Shown here piece after piece: positions 16,728 to 23,887 of a stretch of 41,984 bases of DNA. A model generated the notes under the pieces. It was not told where the DNA came from. It did not search any database and worked only from the letters and a program-made list of their open reading frames with translations. Position 1 is the stretch's first letter, and every line of letters starts with the position of its first letter. This DNA comes from a bacterium (GTDB taxonomy: Bacteria > Joyebacterota > Joyebacteria > Joyebacterales > Joyebacteraceae), in contig JALGVU010000005.1 of NCBI GenBank assembly GCA_025774545.1, forward strand, positions 1 through 41,984, given 5' to 3'. Made by a program: the position numbers and the translations under genes.

Positions 16728-17473
16728 GCGTCGCCCTCCTCGGATCGGTCGCCGGTTCGGTCCGCAGACCGGTCGCGGGTTCGATCGGCGCCCTCGACGA
16801 CGACGACGATCTCGCCCTTGAGCGGCGACTCCGCGGCGCGGGCCGCGAGATCGGAGAGACGGCCGCGCAGGATCTCCTCGTGCACCTTCGTGAGCTCGCG
16901 GGCGACGACGGCCCGGCGATCGCCCAGCACCTCGAGGAGATCTGCGAGCGTCCTCGCGATCCTGTGCGGCGACTCGTAGAGGACGAGCGTGGCCGATAGC
17001 TCCTTGAGGTCGGCGAGCTTCCGGCGGCGCGCGCCCGGCTTCCGCGGCGGGAAGCCCAGGAAGTAGAACGGTAGCACGGGCAGCCCCGAGACCGAGAGCG
17101 CGGCCGTCACCGCCGCGGGGCCGGGAACCGGCACCACCTCGACTCCCTGCGAGGCCGCGAGCGACACGAGACGGTAGCCCGGATCGGCGACGAGCGGCGT
17201 CCCTGCGTCGCTCACGAGGGCGACGTCGTCGCCTCCCTCGATGCGGGCAACGATCTTCCCGGCGGCTCGGTCCTCGTTGTGCTCGTGGAAAGAGACGAGC
17301 CGCGTGCGGATCCCGAAGTGCGAGAGGAGCTTGCGTGTCCTGCGCGTGTCCTCGGCGGCGATCGCCGTCACCGAGCCCAGGACCTCGATGCCCCGCGACG
17401 ACATGTCGCCGAGATTCCCGAGCGGCGTGGCCACGACGTAGAGTCTCCCGCGTCCGCTAGTTCCCTGCTCCAC
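16724..17473 (-). CDS. rsmI: 16S rRNA (cytidine-1402-2'-O)-methyltransferase
   Basis: Methylates the ribose of C1402 in the decoding centre of 16S rRNA. The 249-aa product shows the RsmI signatures YVVATPLGNLGD, AAEDTRRTRKLL, ALVSDAGTPLVADPG, PVPGPAAVTAALSVSG and ESPHRIARTL. The C-terminal 20 residues are a low-complexity DRTRDRS-type tail. The start is GTG 17473, inside the last codons of recJ (17-base overlap). Confidence 0.96.
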   Translation of the reverse strand: MEQGTSGRGRLYVVATPLGNLGDMSSRGIEVLGSVTAIAAEDTRRTRKLLSHFGIRTRLVSFHEHNEDRAAGKIVARIEGGDDVALVSDAGTPLVADPGYRLVSLAASQGVEVVPVPGPAAVTAALSVSGLPVLPFYFLGFPPRKPGARRRKLADLKELSATLVLYESPHRIARTLADLLEVLGDRRAVVARELTKVHEEILRGRLSDLAARAAESPLKGEIVVVVEGADRTRDRSADRTGDRSEEGDA

Positions 17474-19160
17474 TCGGCGTACCCCCGGAGTCCGGCCTCG
17501 CGATCGTGTCGAGAACGCTGGCGAAGGCGATCCCGTCGTTGTACCGCAGCCGGTAGACGAGATCGACGGGCTCCCTGCCGACCCTGACCGGCGTGCCGAA
17601 GCGCAAGCCCTTCGCCCTCGCGCTCTCGTACTCGTCGACGGTCGTGGCCCGCCCGAGCAGGATCGCCGGTGGGTTGCTCTGCCCGAATGGCCTGAGCGTC
17701 GAGAGTTCCCGGGCGATCTCGGGCGTCGCGTCGACGAGCGGAAGCTCCGCGTCGATCAGCCGCGGCGGCGGAGTCGGCGGATTCGCGCGGACGTACTCGA
17801 GCATCCGCTCGCGGAAGATCGGGATCTTCGCCTCGTCGATGGTGAACCCTGCCGCCCTCGGGTGTCCGCCGTAGCCCAGGAACAGCTCCCGCATCGAGTT
17901 GAATCCCTGGACGAAGTTGAAGCCATTCGGTCCTCGCGCCTCGGCCATCCACTCGCTGCCCTTGTCGGCGAGCACGATGACGGGCAGGCGCGTCTCGTCG
18001 AAGAGCCGTGACGTGATGTAGCCAAGCACGGCGATCGGCTCGTGGACCACGACGATGACGATCTGAGCCTCGGACGGCGCGGGCTTCGCGGCCACCGCGC
18101 CGCGCACGTTCCGCCACGCGGCCGAGGCATCGCGACGCCACTTCGCGCGGACGCCGATGAGAGCGCGCGCCCGCGCGCGCGCATCCTCGATCCCCGTCTC
18201 GAGCAACAGGTCGAGCGCTCCGTTCCCGCCCCGGCCGTCGGAGACGCGTCCGAACGCCGGACCGAGTGATTCGCGGACGTTGTTCTCATCGAGCGCGACG
18301 CCCCACAGGCGCGACTCCTCAAGGAGTGCGCGGAGGCCCGGGCGCTCGGTTCTCGGGATCGCCTCGAGCCCGAGCGTCACGAGCGTCCTGTTGTCGAAGG
18401 TCAGTGGCACCTTGTCGGCGATCGAGCCGATCGCAACGAGGCCGAGCGCATCGTCGCGCCACGTGGCGCCGTACCAGGAGCGCTCGTCGCGCGCCGGGCC
18501 GAACCGGCCCGACAGATCTCCGAGAAGGAGATCCGCCACGCGGAACGAGACGCCGACGCCGGCCATGTAGCGATAGGGGAAGTCGGTTCCCGGCAGCTTG
18601 GGATCCACGACGGCCACGGCCGGCGGCAGCTCCGGAGGGATCTCGTGGTGATCGGTGACGATGGTGTCGATCCCGAGACCGTTCCCGTAGCCGATCGCGT
18701 CGCGGTCACTGACGCAGCTGTCGACGGTCACGACGAGCCGGACACCGCACTCGTCCAAGCGATCGAACTCGGCCCGGCTCAGACCGTGCCCCTCGGTCCG
18801 TCTGTCGGGGATGTACGTGACGGTCGAGGCGCCCAGCTGCGCCAGGGCCTCGACCATGATGGTGGTTGCGGTCACGCCGTCCGCGTCGTCGTGGCCGTGT
18901 ACGGCGATCGTCTCGTCCTTGGCCAGCGCGTCGCCTACGCGGGCGACGACCCGGTCCGAGTCGGGCAGGAGCCGCGCGTCGGGCAGCGTCTCGAGGTCCG
19001 ACTCGATGTAGCCGCGCGCCTGCGCGACGTTCGCGACGCCGCGCGAGACGAGCACCTCGGAGTAGACGCGCGAGGTGCCCGCGGCCTCACGGATGGCGCT
19101 CGCGAGACCTGGATCGGCCGGCTCGTAGCTCCAGACGTGCTTCGTTCCTCTCAGGCTCAT
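17457..19160 (-). CDS. recJ: RecJ-family single-strand DNA exonuclease (DHH/DHHA1)
   Basis: A DHH-superfamily exonuclease, in bacteria the 5'-3' ssDNA nuclease used in RecF repair and mismatch repair. The 567-aa product has motif I as VHGHDDADGVTAT, motif II VTVDSCVSD, motif III VTDHHE, the DHHA1 glycine/His motif GYGGHPRAAGF and a C-terminal OB-type segment with LRPFGQSNPP. In motif I the usual D-Y/F-D-x-D-G is H-D-D-A-D-G, so the first metal Asp is His, a pattern more common in archaeal RecJ-like (GAN) and NrnA-type enzymes. I start it at ATG 19160 (MSLRGTKHVWSYEP); the open frame upstream is a shadow of the slipin gene. Confidence 0.9.
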   Translation of the reverse strand: MSLRGTKHVWSYEPADPGLASAIREAAGTSRVYSEVLVSRGVANVAQARGYIESDLETLPDARLLPDSDRVVARVGDALAKDETIAVHGHDDADGVTATTIMVEALAQLGASTVTYIPDRRTEGHGLSRAEFDRLDECGVRLVVTVDSCVSDRDAIGYGNGLGIDTIVTDHHEIPPELPPAVAVVDPKLPGTDFPYRYMAGVGVSFRVADLLLGDLSGRFGPARDERSWYGATWRDDALGLVAIGSIADKVPLTFDNRTLVTLGLEAIPRTERPGLRALLEESRLWGVALDENNVRESLGPAFGRVSDGRGGNGALDLLLETGIEDARARARALIGVRAKWRRDASAAWRNVRGAVAAKPAPSEAQIVIVVVHEPIAVLGYITSRLFDETRLPVIVLADKGSEWMAEARGPNGFNFVQGFNSMRELFLGYGGHPRAAGFTIDEAKIPIFRERMLEYVRANPPTPPPRLIDAELPLVDATPEIARELSTLRPFGQSNPPAILLGRATTVDEYESARAKGLRFGTPVRVGREPVDLVYRLRYNDGIAFASVLDTIARPDSGGTPSGAGN

Positions 19161-19208
19161 CGACTCCCGTTCGGTTGTGTGAGGCCGGTGCTCGTCCGGC
19201 GCGCCCTC

Positions 19209-19228
19209 CGGTCGGATCCCGCCGACCG
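19209..19228 (-). terminator. Small hairpin between slipin and recJ
   Basis: Inverted repeat cggtcgg (19209-19215) with ccgaccg (19222-19228) in the 110-base gap after the slipin gene. There is no U-tract. Weak candidate for a terminator or processing site; no promoter for recJ is evident here. Confidence 0.3.
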
Positions 19229-19270
19229 ATCGGACCCTCCACGGGCCGTCCCGTTCCTGCCGAGGGTCTG

Positions 19271-20026
19271 CTACGCGCCGCCGCTCCCCCTCTTGCCCAT
19301 GAAGTGCTCGATGATGTCTATCGGCACCGGGAAGATGATCGTCGAGTTCTTCTCGATGGCGATCTCGCTCAGGGTTTGAAGGAACCGCAGCTGAACGGAG
19401 GTCGGCTCGGTCGCGAGCACCTTCGCGGCGGCCGAGAGCTTCTCGGACGCCTGGAGCTCGCCCTCGGCGTGAATGACCTTCGCCCTTCGCTCCCGCTCGG
19501 CCTCGGCCTGCTTCGCGATCGCGCGCTGCATCTGCTCCGGGAGATCGACGTGCTTGACCTCGACCGCCGAGACCTTGATGCCCCAACTGTCGGTGGCGCG
19601 GTCGAGGATCGCCTGCAGCTCCTGGTTGATCTTCTCGCGGGCGGACAGAAGCTCGTCGAGCTCCGCCGCGCCGATGACGCTTCTCAGCGTCGTCTGGGAG
19701 AGCTGCGAGGTCGCGTAGGCGAAGTCCTGAACTTCGACGATGGCCTTGTCGGGAGCGAACACGCGGTAGTAGACGACGGCGTTCACCTTCACCGAGACGT
19801 TGTCCTTCGTGATGACGTCCTGAGGAGGAACGTCCATCGCGACGATCCGGAGATCGACGCGGACCAGCCGGTCGATGAACGGAAGGATCAGGACGAAGCC
19901 GGGCCCCTTCACACCGGCGAGGCGGCCCAGCCGGAAGACCACGCCGCGCTCGTACTCCCGGAGGACGTAGATCGCCTTCGAGAGCAGAACGAGGAACACG
20001 AGCACAAGGATTAGGGTCCCGCCCAT
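19271..20026 (-). CDS. Slipin / stomatin-like SPFH membrane protein
   Basis: A 251-aa SPFH protein that organises membrane microdomains and usually works with NfeD. One N-terminal transmembrane helix ([19 protein letters not shown]) is followed by the SPFH domain ([46 protein letters not shown]) and a coiled-coil segment rich in [17 protein letters not shown]. The match to bacterial slipins is close. It has a strong ribosome site, AAGGAGGT, 8 bases before ATG 20026. The preceding gene ends 14 bases upstream and encodes NfeD, the expected partner. Confidence 0.93.
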   Translation of the reverse strand: MGGTLILVLVFLVLLSKAIYVLREYERGVVFRLGRLAGVKGPGFVLILPFIDRLVRVDLRIVAMDVPPQDVITKDNVSVKVNAVVYYRVFAPDKAIVEVQDFAYATSQLSQTTLRSVIGAAELDELLSAREKINQELQAILDRATDSWGIKVSAVEVKHVDLPEQMQRAIAKQAEAERERRAKVIHAEGELQASEKLSAAAKVLATEPTSVQLRFLQTLSEIAIEKNSTIIFPVPIDIIEHFMGKRGSGGA

Positions 20027-20040
20027 ATGCGCTACCTCCT

Positions 20041-20376
20041 TCAGACGCGCCTGACCTTGAGGCGCATCCCGTCAACGGCGACGACCTCGACGCGGGATCC
20101 ACTCTCGATCTCCGCGTCCGCCGTCGCGTTCCAGTACTCGCTGTGCACGTAGATTCGTCCTTCGGGCGCGAGATCCGTCAGGGCCTCTCCGATCTCGCCG
20201 ATCATGCCCGCGCGCCCCGTTCGGACGCGCCGGCCCTGCGCCAGGAGGCCCACCGGCAGCGCGAAGAGGAAGAAGACGATGATGAGCGCCGCGGCGGGCA
20301 GGATCGCGCTCTGCTCGAGCCCGAACAGCCGGAAGAGCGCCGCCAGAAGATCGAGCAGCCCCGTGAACTCGCCCAT
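20041..20376 (-). CDS. nfeD: NfeD family membrane protein, short form
   Basis: The 111-aa product has a long hydrophobic segment ([22 protein letters not shown]) and the C-terminal NfeD OB-fold ([38 protein letters not shown]). It is the short form without the ClpP-like protease domain, as found beside slipin genes. I start it at ATG 20376 ([22 protein letters not shown] upstream), since the earlier frame to 20478 runs through a hairpin. Confidence 0.88.
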   Translation of the reverse strand: MGEFTGLLDLLAALFRLFGLEQSAILPAAALIIVFFLFALPVGLLAQGRRVRTGRAGMIGEIGEALTDLAPEGRIYVHSEYWNATADAEIESGSRVEVVAVDGMRLKVRRV

Positions 20377-20455
20377 CACGCACCCCCGATCGGAAGATCC
20401 GCGGCGGTCCGTTCGGCCGTCGCGCGACGACACCCGCGCGCCGGACACAGAAGCG

Positions 20456-20495
20456 GCGGCCCGCCCACCCTCGTGCAACCGAGCGGGCGGACCGC
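20456..20495 (-). terminator. Large hairpin between the GCS2 gene and nfeD
   Basis: An 11-bp outer stem (20456-20466 with 20485-20495, one G-T pair) encloses a loop that itself has a ctcg/cgag stem. It lies in the 147-base gap after the GCS2 gene. A short T-containing stretch but no true U-tract follows on the minus strand. Likely terminator or partial attenuator. Nothing else is evident in the gap. Confidence 0.5.
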
Positions 20496-20523
20496 GTTCG
20501 TCATCCGCGGCGAGGCCGCCGGC

Positions 20524-21747
20524 CTACGCGAGGTCGGTCCTCGTATAGATCCGCACGCCGAGGCGATCGCGCCCCTCGGCCAGCCGGCCCTCGCGCACGA
20601 ACCCGGCCAGAACGTCGTCGAGCTGCGCGGGCGAGAGCGGAGTCTGGCGGAAGAGGACCGGGTAGGGCGTCTCCACCTCGATGCTTCCGAGGAGTTCCTC
20701 CCTGTAATCCTCGGCCTCCACAACGGGAAGGACGGGCGCCCGCGTCAGGTACTTCTCGAAGGCGGCCGGATCCCGCTGGATGTTCGCAATCGTTCGCGTG
20801 TAGCGATGCGCGTCGCCCCGCTCCTTCGCAAAGACGGCGAGCTGGAAGTCGGCCTGCGTCTGACGCTTCCGGATCATCTTCCTGACGACCGCGAGATCGG
20901 CGCTCGACGCGCCGAGAAGCACCATGCCATCCTGCGCCATCTCGACCATCCGTGTCAACAGGGTTTGCGCCGGCACGACCTCGCCGTTCCAGATGAAGGC
21001 CGCCTGAAGACCGTACTTGGAGGCGCGCCAGCGGTTGATCATGATGGCGTGATACTCCTCCTCGGTCAGCTGGCGGCCGGCCTCGTGGATCGACACGTGG
21101 TGCATCATCCCGGCGACGAGCATCACGAGCTCGCACATGAGCCTCGTCGAGCTCACACCATCGCCGACACGGAGTTCGACGGTCGAGCCCCAGGCGAGCT
21201 TCGCGCAGACGTCCGAGCCCCAGTCCGGCTGAGAGAACGCCGGATGCACGAGCGGCTGTGGAACCGAGCACCACTCGGCGAACGAGGCCACGCGGTAGCT
21301 CTTGTAGTCGCCGGTGCGCCCTCGGTAGATCGGGCTGTTCGCCATGAGCGCGGCCAATGGAGCCACGTAGGGCGCCATGGCGTTCTGAACCTGGATGGCG
21401 GCGGTCCAATCCCGCACGGTCCCCACGTGGATGTGCGCGCCGACGGGCTCTCGCTCGAACGGCCGCGAGCCCGCCCGAAGAAGCACCCACTTGCGCTTCG
21501 AGAGCGCCTTACGGAGTTCGCTGTCGAACCGCTCGCTCTTCCTGAGAAGCTCGCCGAACGACCTGACCGACCCGATTCGACTCTCGATCAGCTCGAGATC
21601 GGTCCCGGGCTCGGCCCACGGCAGGCGAGCCCTGAGCTCATCGGAGAGAGCCTCGACGTCCTTCTCGGCGACGTTCTCCCCGGACTCTCTGAGCACGGCC
21701 ATCTCCCAGTCGTATCCGACGGTGAGTGGCTCGAAGTGCGCTTTCAT
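20524..21747 (-). CDS. Glutamate-cysteine ligase family 2 (GCS2/YbdK-type) carboxylate-amine ligase
   Basis: A 407-aa member of the GCS2 ATP-grasp-like ligase family, which joins an amine to the gamma-carboxylate of glutamate or a related acid. The opening TVGYDWEMAVL corresponds to the Mg-binding G-x-E-x-E strand; LELIESRIG, the GAHIHVG motif and the RGRTGDYKSYR and STVELRVGDG segments also fit. The true substrate cannot be told; YbdK-like proteins have weak gamma-glutamylcysteine synthetase activity, and many relatives make other conjugates. Its ATG 21747 directly follows the TAG of the upstream gene, which implies translational coupling. No glutathione synthetase lies near. The C-terminal 90 residues (LPVVEAEDYREELL onward) extend past the usual core. 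Confidence 0.8.
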   Translation of the reverse strand: MKAHFEPLTVGYDWEMAVLRESGENVAEKDVEALSDELRARLPWAEPGTDLELIESRIGSVRSFGELLRKSERFDSELRKALSKRKWVLLRAGSRPFEREPVGAHIHVGTVRDWTAAIQVQNAMAPYVAPLAALMANSPIYRGRTGDYKSYRVASFAEWCSVPQPLVHPAFSQPDWGSDVCAKLAWGSTVELRVGDGVSSTRLMCELVMLVAGMMHHVSIHEAGRQLTEEEYHAIMINRWRASKYGLQAAFIWNGEVVPAQTLLTRMVEMAQDGMVLLGASSADLAVVRKMIRKRQTQADFQLAVFAKERGDAHRYTRTIANIQRDPAAFEKYLTRAPVLPVVEAEDYREELLGSIEVETPYPVLFRQTPLSPAQLDDVLAGFVREGRLAEGRDRLGVRIYTRTDLA

Positions 21748-23199
21748 CTATGCCTCCAGCCTGCACGTCAGGCTCTCGCGTCCGACCGTCGCCGTGCACG
21801 TCAGTGGAAGCGAGCCCTTCGGCAGCGTGAGTGTCTTCGTGTAGATCGTGCCCGCGAACGGGAGGTCGAGCGACCTCAAGGTCGCCGTCTTCCTCCCGCG
21901 CGCCGTCGCGAGCGACACGCGAGGCGCCTCGATCCGGCGGCTGGTTCGCACGGTGAACGCGACGGGGACACCCGCCCGCCCCGCGCGACCCTTCGAGACG
22001 AGAAGCATGGAGCTCTCGCTCGCCGCCACCGCGTCGCCGATGAACAGGCCGACGCCGAACTCGGCCCGGCGGCCCTTCGTGAGCTTCCTCGGCGCGTGCC
22101 GGATCATCAGCTCGGGGCCCTGGAAGTCGCACCGGATACCGACGAGCGGAACCCGTCGGGGCCCGAACAGCACCGCGAGCACCCGCCCCAGCTCCTCGTG
22201 GCGCGAGATCAGGAATCCGGCCGCCAAACCTGCGTGCTCGTCGCGCCAGTCGCGCCATCGCCACCGCCTGCCGTATCCCGGCCGGTGGAAGCGGACGAGC
22301 GACATGCCCCTCCCGGTCGGGACGTCGAAGACGTTCCGCGATGCCGGATGGCCGTCCGAGGGGGTCGAGAGCCGGATCCCGAACGTCAGATCGACCTCGT
22401 CCTTCCTCTTCTTCCCGTCCTTGCCCCGGCCGTCGGTCGGCCCGAGCGGAGCGCCGTCGCCGCGGTCCGAGGAGTCCCCCGGCTGCTCCTCCTTCTTGGG
22501 CTTACCCGAGTACCGGAGCACGTAGCGCTCGATCACGCCCGGAAGGTCGGCGAGAACGCGGACCTCCTTCGAGAACTCGACGCCCTCGGGCTCCTTGAGA
22601 GCGAGCCGGTAGCCGATCTCGGCCGACGCGCCGTTCGCGGCCGGTTCCCCACGCTTGAACTCCGACTTCCAGAGCTCCCCCGGAGATCCGGACTCGAAGA
22701 CGACCTCCTCGACGCCGCCGAGGAGGATGTACCTCCCGCCCATGATGTAATCGCCGGGCTGGGCGAGCCGGTCGTCCCCATCACACCCGCGGAGCGAGAG
22801 CAGCCTCGCGCCGCGGTGGGGCTGGACGGTCGCGGCGAGGAAGCAGTTGGCCAGGACGTCCTCTCTGTGCCCGTCCCGGTCGACGTCGCCCGAGCGAACG
22901 TCGACCCTTCCGAGTCGCGTGCACTCGAGATCGATCGCAGGCTTGCGCCGGCAGAGGATTCTAGCGCTTTCGGCGGGGTCGAGAACCAGGTGGTCCCCCT
23001 TCTTGACGCCCCACGGGAGCATGAACTCCCGCTTGAGCGTCGCCACCTTCCCGACGGTCTCCTTCGGAACGGAGAGCGCGCTCATCGCCGGTCCCTCGAC
23101 CTCGACGCGGAGCGCGTAGCGCCCGTATTCGAGGCCGTTCTTGTCCCGATAGCGCTTCTCGAGCTTCTTCTCCCGCACCTTCACGAGCAGTCGCTGCAT
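21748..23199 (-). CDS. Unknown protein, possible galactose-mutarotase-like beta-sandwich
   Basis: I do not recognise this 483-aa protein. No signal peptide or membrane helix is seen, so it is probably cytoplasmic. The region DVDRDGHREDVLANCFLAA followed by VQPHRGARLLSL resembles the start of galactose-mutarotase-like or GH57-associated beta-sandwich domains, where an ENDxLRxxxxPxxGGRxxxL pattern recurs; this is a weak similarity by eye. The middle has a Lys/Asp-rich low-complexity insert (KPKKEEQPGDSSDRGDG, about 230-265) and then RRWRWRDWRDEHAG. The first 60 residues are very basic. It has GGGGGAG before ATG 23199. Its stop codon directly abuts the ATG of the GCS2 ligase, so the two products are likely made together. 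Confidence 0.7.
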   Translation of the reverse strand: MQRLLVKVREKKLEKRYRDKNGLEYGRYALRVEVEGPAMSALSVPKETVGKVATLKREFMLPWGVKKGDHLVLDPAESARILCRRKPAIDLECTRLGRVDVRSGDVDRDGHREDVLANCFLAATVQPHRGARLLSLRGCDGDDRLAQPGDYIMGGRYILLGGVEEVVFESGSPGELWKSEFKRGEPAANGASAEIGYRLALKEPEGVEFSKEVRVLADLPGVIERYVLRYSGKPKKEEQPGDSSDRGDGAPLGPTDGRGKDGKKRKDEVDLTFGIRLSTPSDGHPASRNVFDVPTGRGMSLVRFHRPGYGRRWRWRDWRDEHAGLAAGFLISRHEELGRVLAVLFGPRRVPLVGIRCDFQGPELMIRHAPRKLTKGRRAEFGVGLFIGDAVAASESSMLLVSKGRAGRAGVPVAFTVRTSRRIEAPRVSLATARGRKTATLRSLDLPFAGTIYTKTLTLPKGSLPLTCTATVGRESLTCRLEA

Positions 23200-23319
23200 G
23201 ACTCTCCCCCAGTCTCTTCACGTGACGGATCGATGGCCGGCAACGTCAGAGATGGTTCGGGGAGACAACCCTCGGCTCCCAGGACGCTCGTGGCCCCGGG
23301 ATCGAAGGGGTTCGCGCCA

Positions 23320-23359
23320 CAAAAAGAAAGGGAGCAGAGAGTCGTAGACTCTCTGCTCC
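23320..23359 (-). terminator. Rho-independent terminator of the HU gene
   Basis: A perfect 12-bp stem, ggagcagagagt (23331-23342) with actctctgctcc (23348-23359), and a 5-base loop. On the minus strand it is followed by CTTTCTTTTTG, a proper U-tract. It lies 36 bases after the HU stop. Confidence 0.9.
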
Positions 23360-23394
23360 CCGTGCAGAGGCTCATACTCCCTCGAACTATCGTC

Positions 23395-23679
23395 CTACTT
23401 GACGCTGTCCTTCAAGGACTTGCCGGCCTTGAACTTCGGATAGTAGTGGCTGCCGACGTGCTTCGTCTTGTCGGTGCCCGGAATGCGCCAATCCCTGGCC
23501 GGACGATGCTCGGCGCTGAACGTTCCGAAGCCGGTGATCTGGACCTTGCCTCTGTCCTTCAGCTCCGTGGAGATAATCCCCGCGTCCGTGGAGAACAGCG
23601 CGTCGATGATGTCCTTCGAAGCCCTGTTCGACTCTCCTGTCCTCTCAGCCAGCTTCTCGATGAGCTCAGCCTTGTTCAT
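23395..23679 (-). CDS. HU/IHF-family DNA-binding protein with an atypical arm
   Basis: A 94-aa nucleoid protein that bends DNA as a dimer. The dimerisation body (MNKAELIEKLAERTG, QITGFGTFSAEHRPARD) and the C-terminal FKAGKSLKDSVK are standard. The beta-arm, normally R-N-P-x-T-G, reads RDWRIPGTDKTKHVGSHYYP, so the intercalating Pro and its context differ from typical HU. ATG 23679 has GGGGGA upstream; the frame open to 23763 overlaps the promoter. It has its own promoter and a clear U-tract terminator, so it is a monocistronic unit. Confidence 0.93.
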   Translation of the reverse strand: MNKAELIEKLAERTGESNRASKDIIDALFSTDAGIISTELKDRGKVQITGFGTFSAEHRPARDWRIPGTDKTKHVGSHYYPKFKAGKSLKDSVK

Positions 23680-23744
23680 CAAGTTCCCCCTCTCGGCCGA
23701 CGCCGCGCTAAACCAGAACCACGAAACCACCCGAATTTTGGGAC

Positions 23745-23773
23745 ACGCTACAACACGCCCCACACCTTGTCAA
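23745..23773 (-). promoter_or_regulatory. Sigma70-type promoter of the HU gene
   Basis: Minus-strand -35 TTGACA (23773-23768), 17-base spacer, -10 TAGCGT (23750-23745). Predicted start near 23738 and a leader of about 58 bases. Confidence 0.7.
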
Positions 23774-23887
23774 TAGGAATCGCCCGAAAAGTGGGCCTTG
23801 CCGGGGCAGTCCCTCAGAGGCCCGATCGGGGCCGTTTTCATCGCCTTCGCCGGATATAGTGAGGTATAGTCCTGCGATCCTGCGCCG

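Noticed and set aside
23818-23838. Hairpin ggcccgatcggggcc followed by tttt on the plus strand
   Set aside because: It has a terminator-like T-run only for plus-strand transcripts, and no plus-strand gene precedes it. As an lptD terminator it would lack a U-tract. It may still end antisense RNA.
20143-23859. A 1238-codon plus-strand open frame
   Set aside because: Antisense to nfeD, the GCS2 ligase, the unknown protein and HU, and it passes through the HU terminator. Composition is that of a GC-rich shadow frame.
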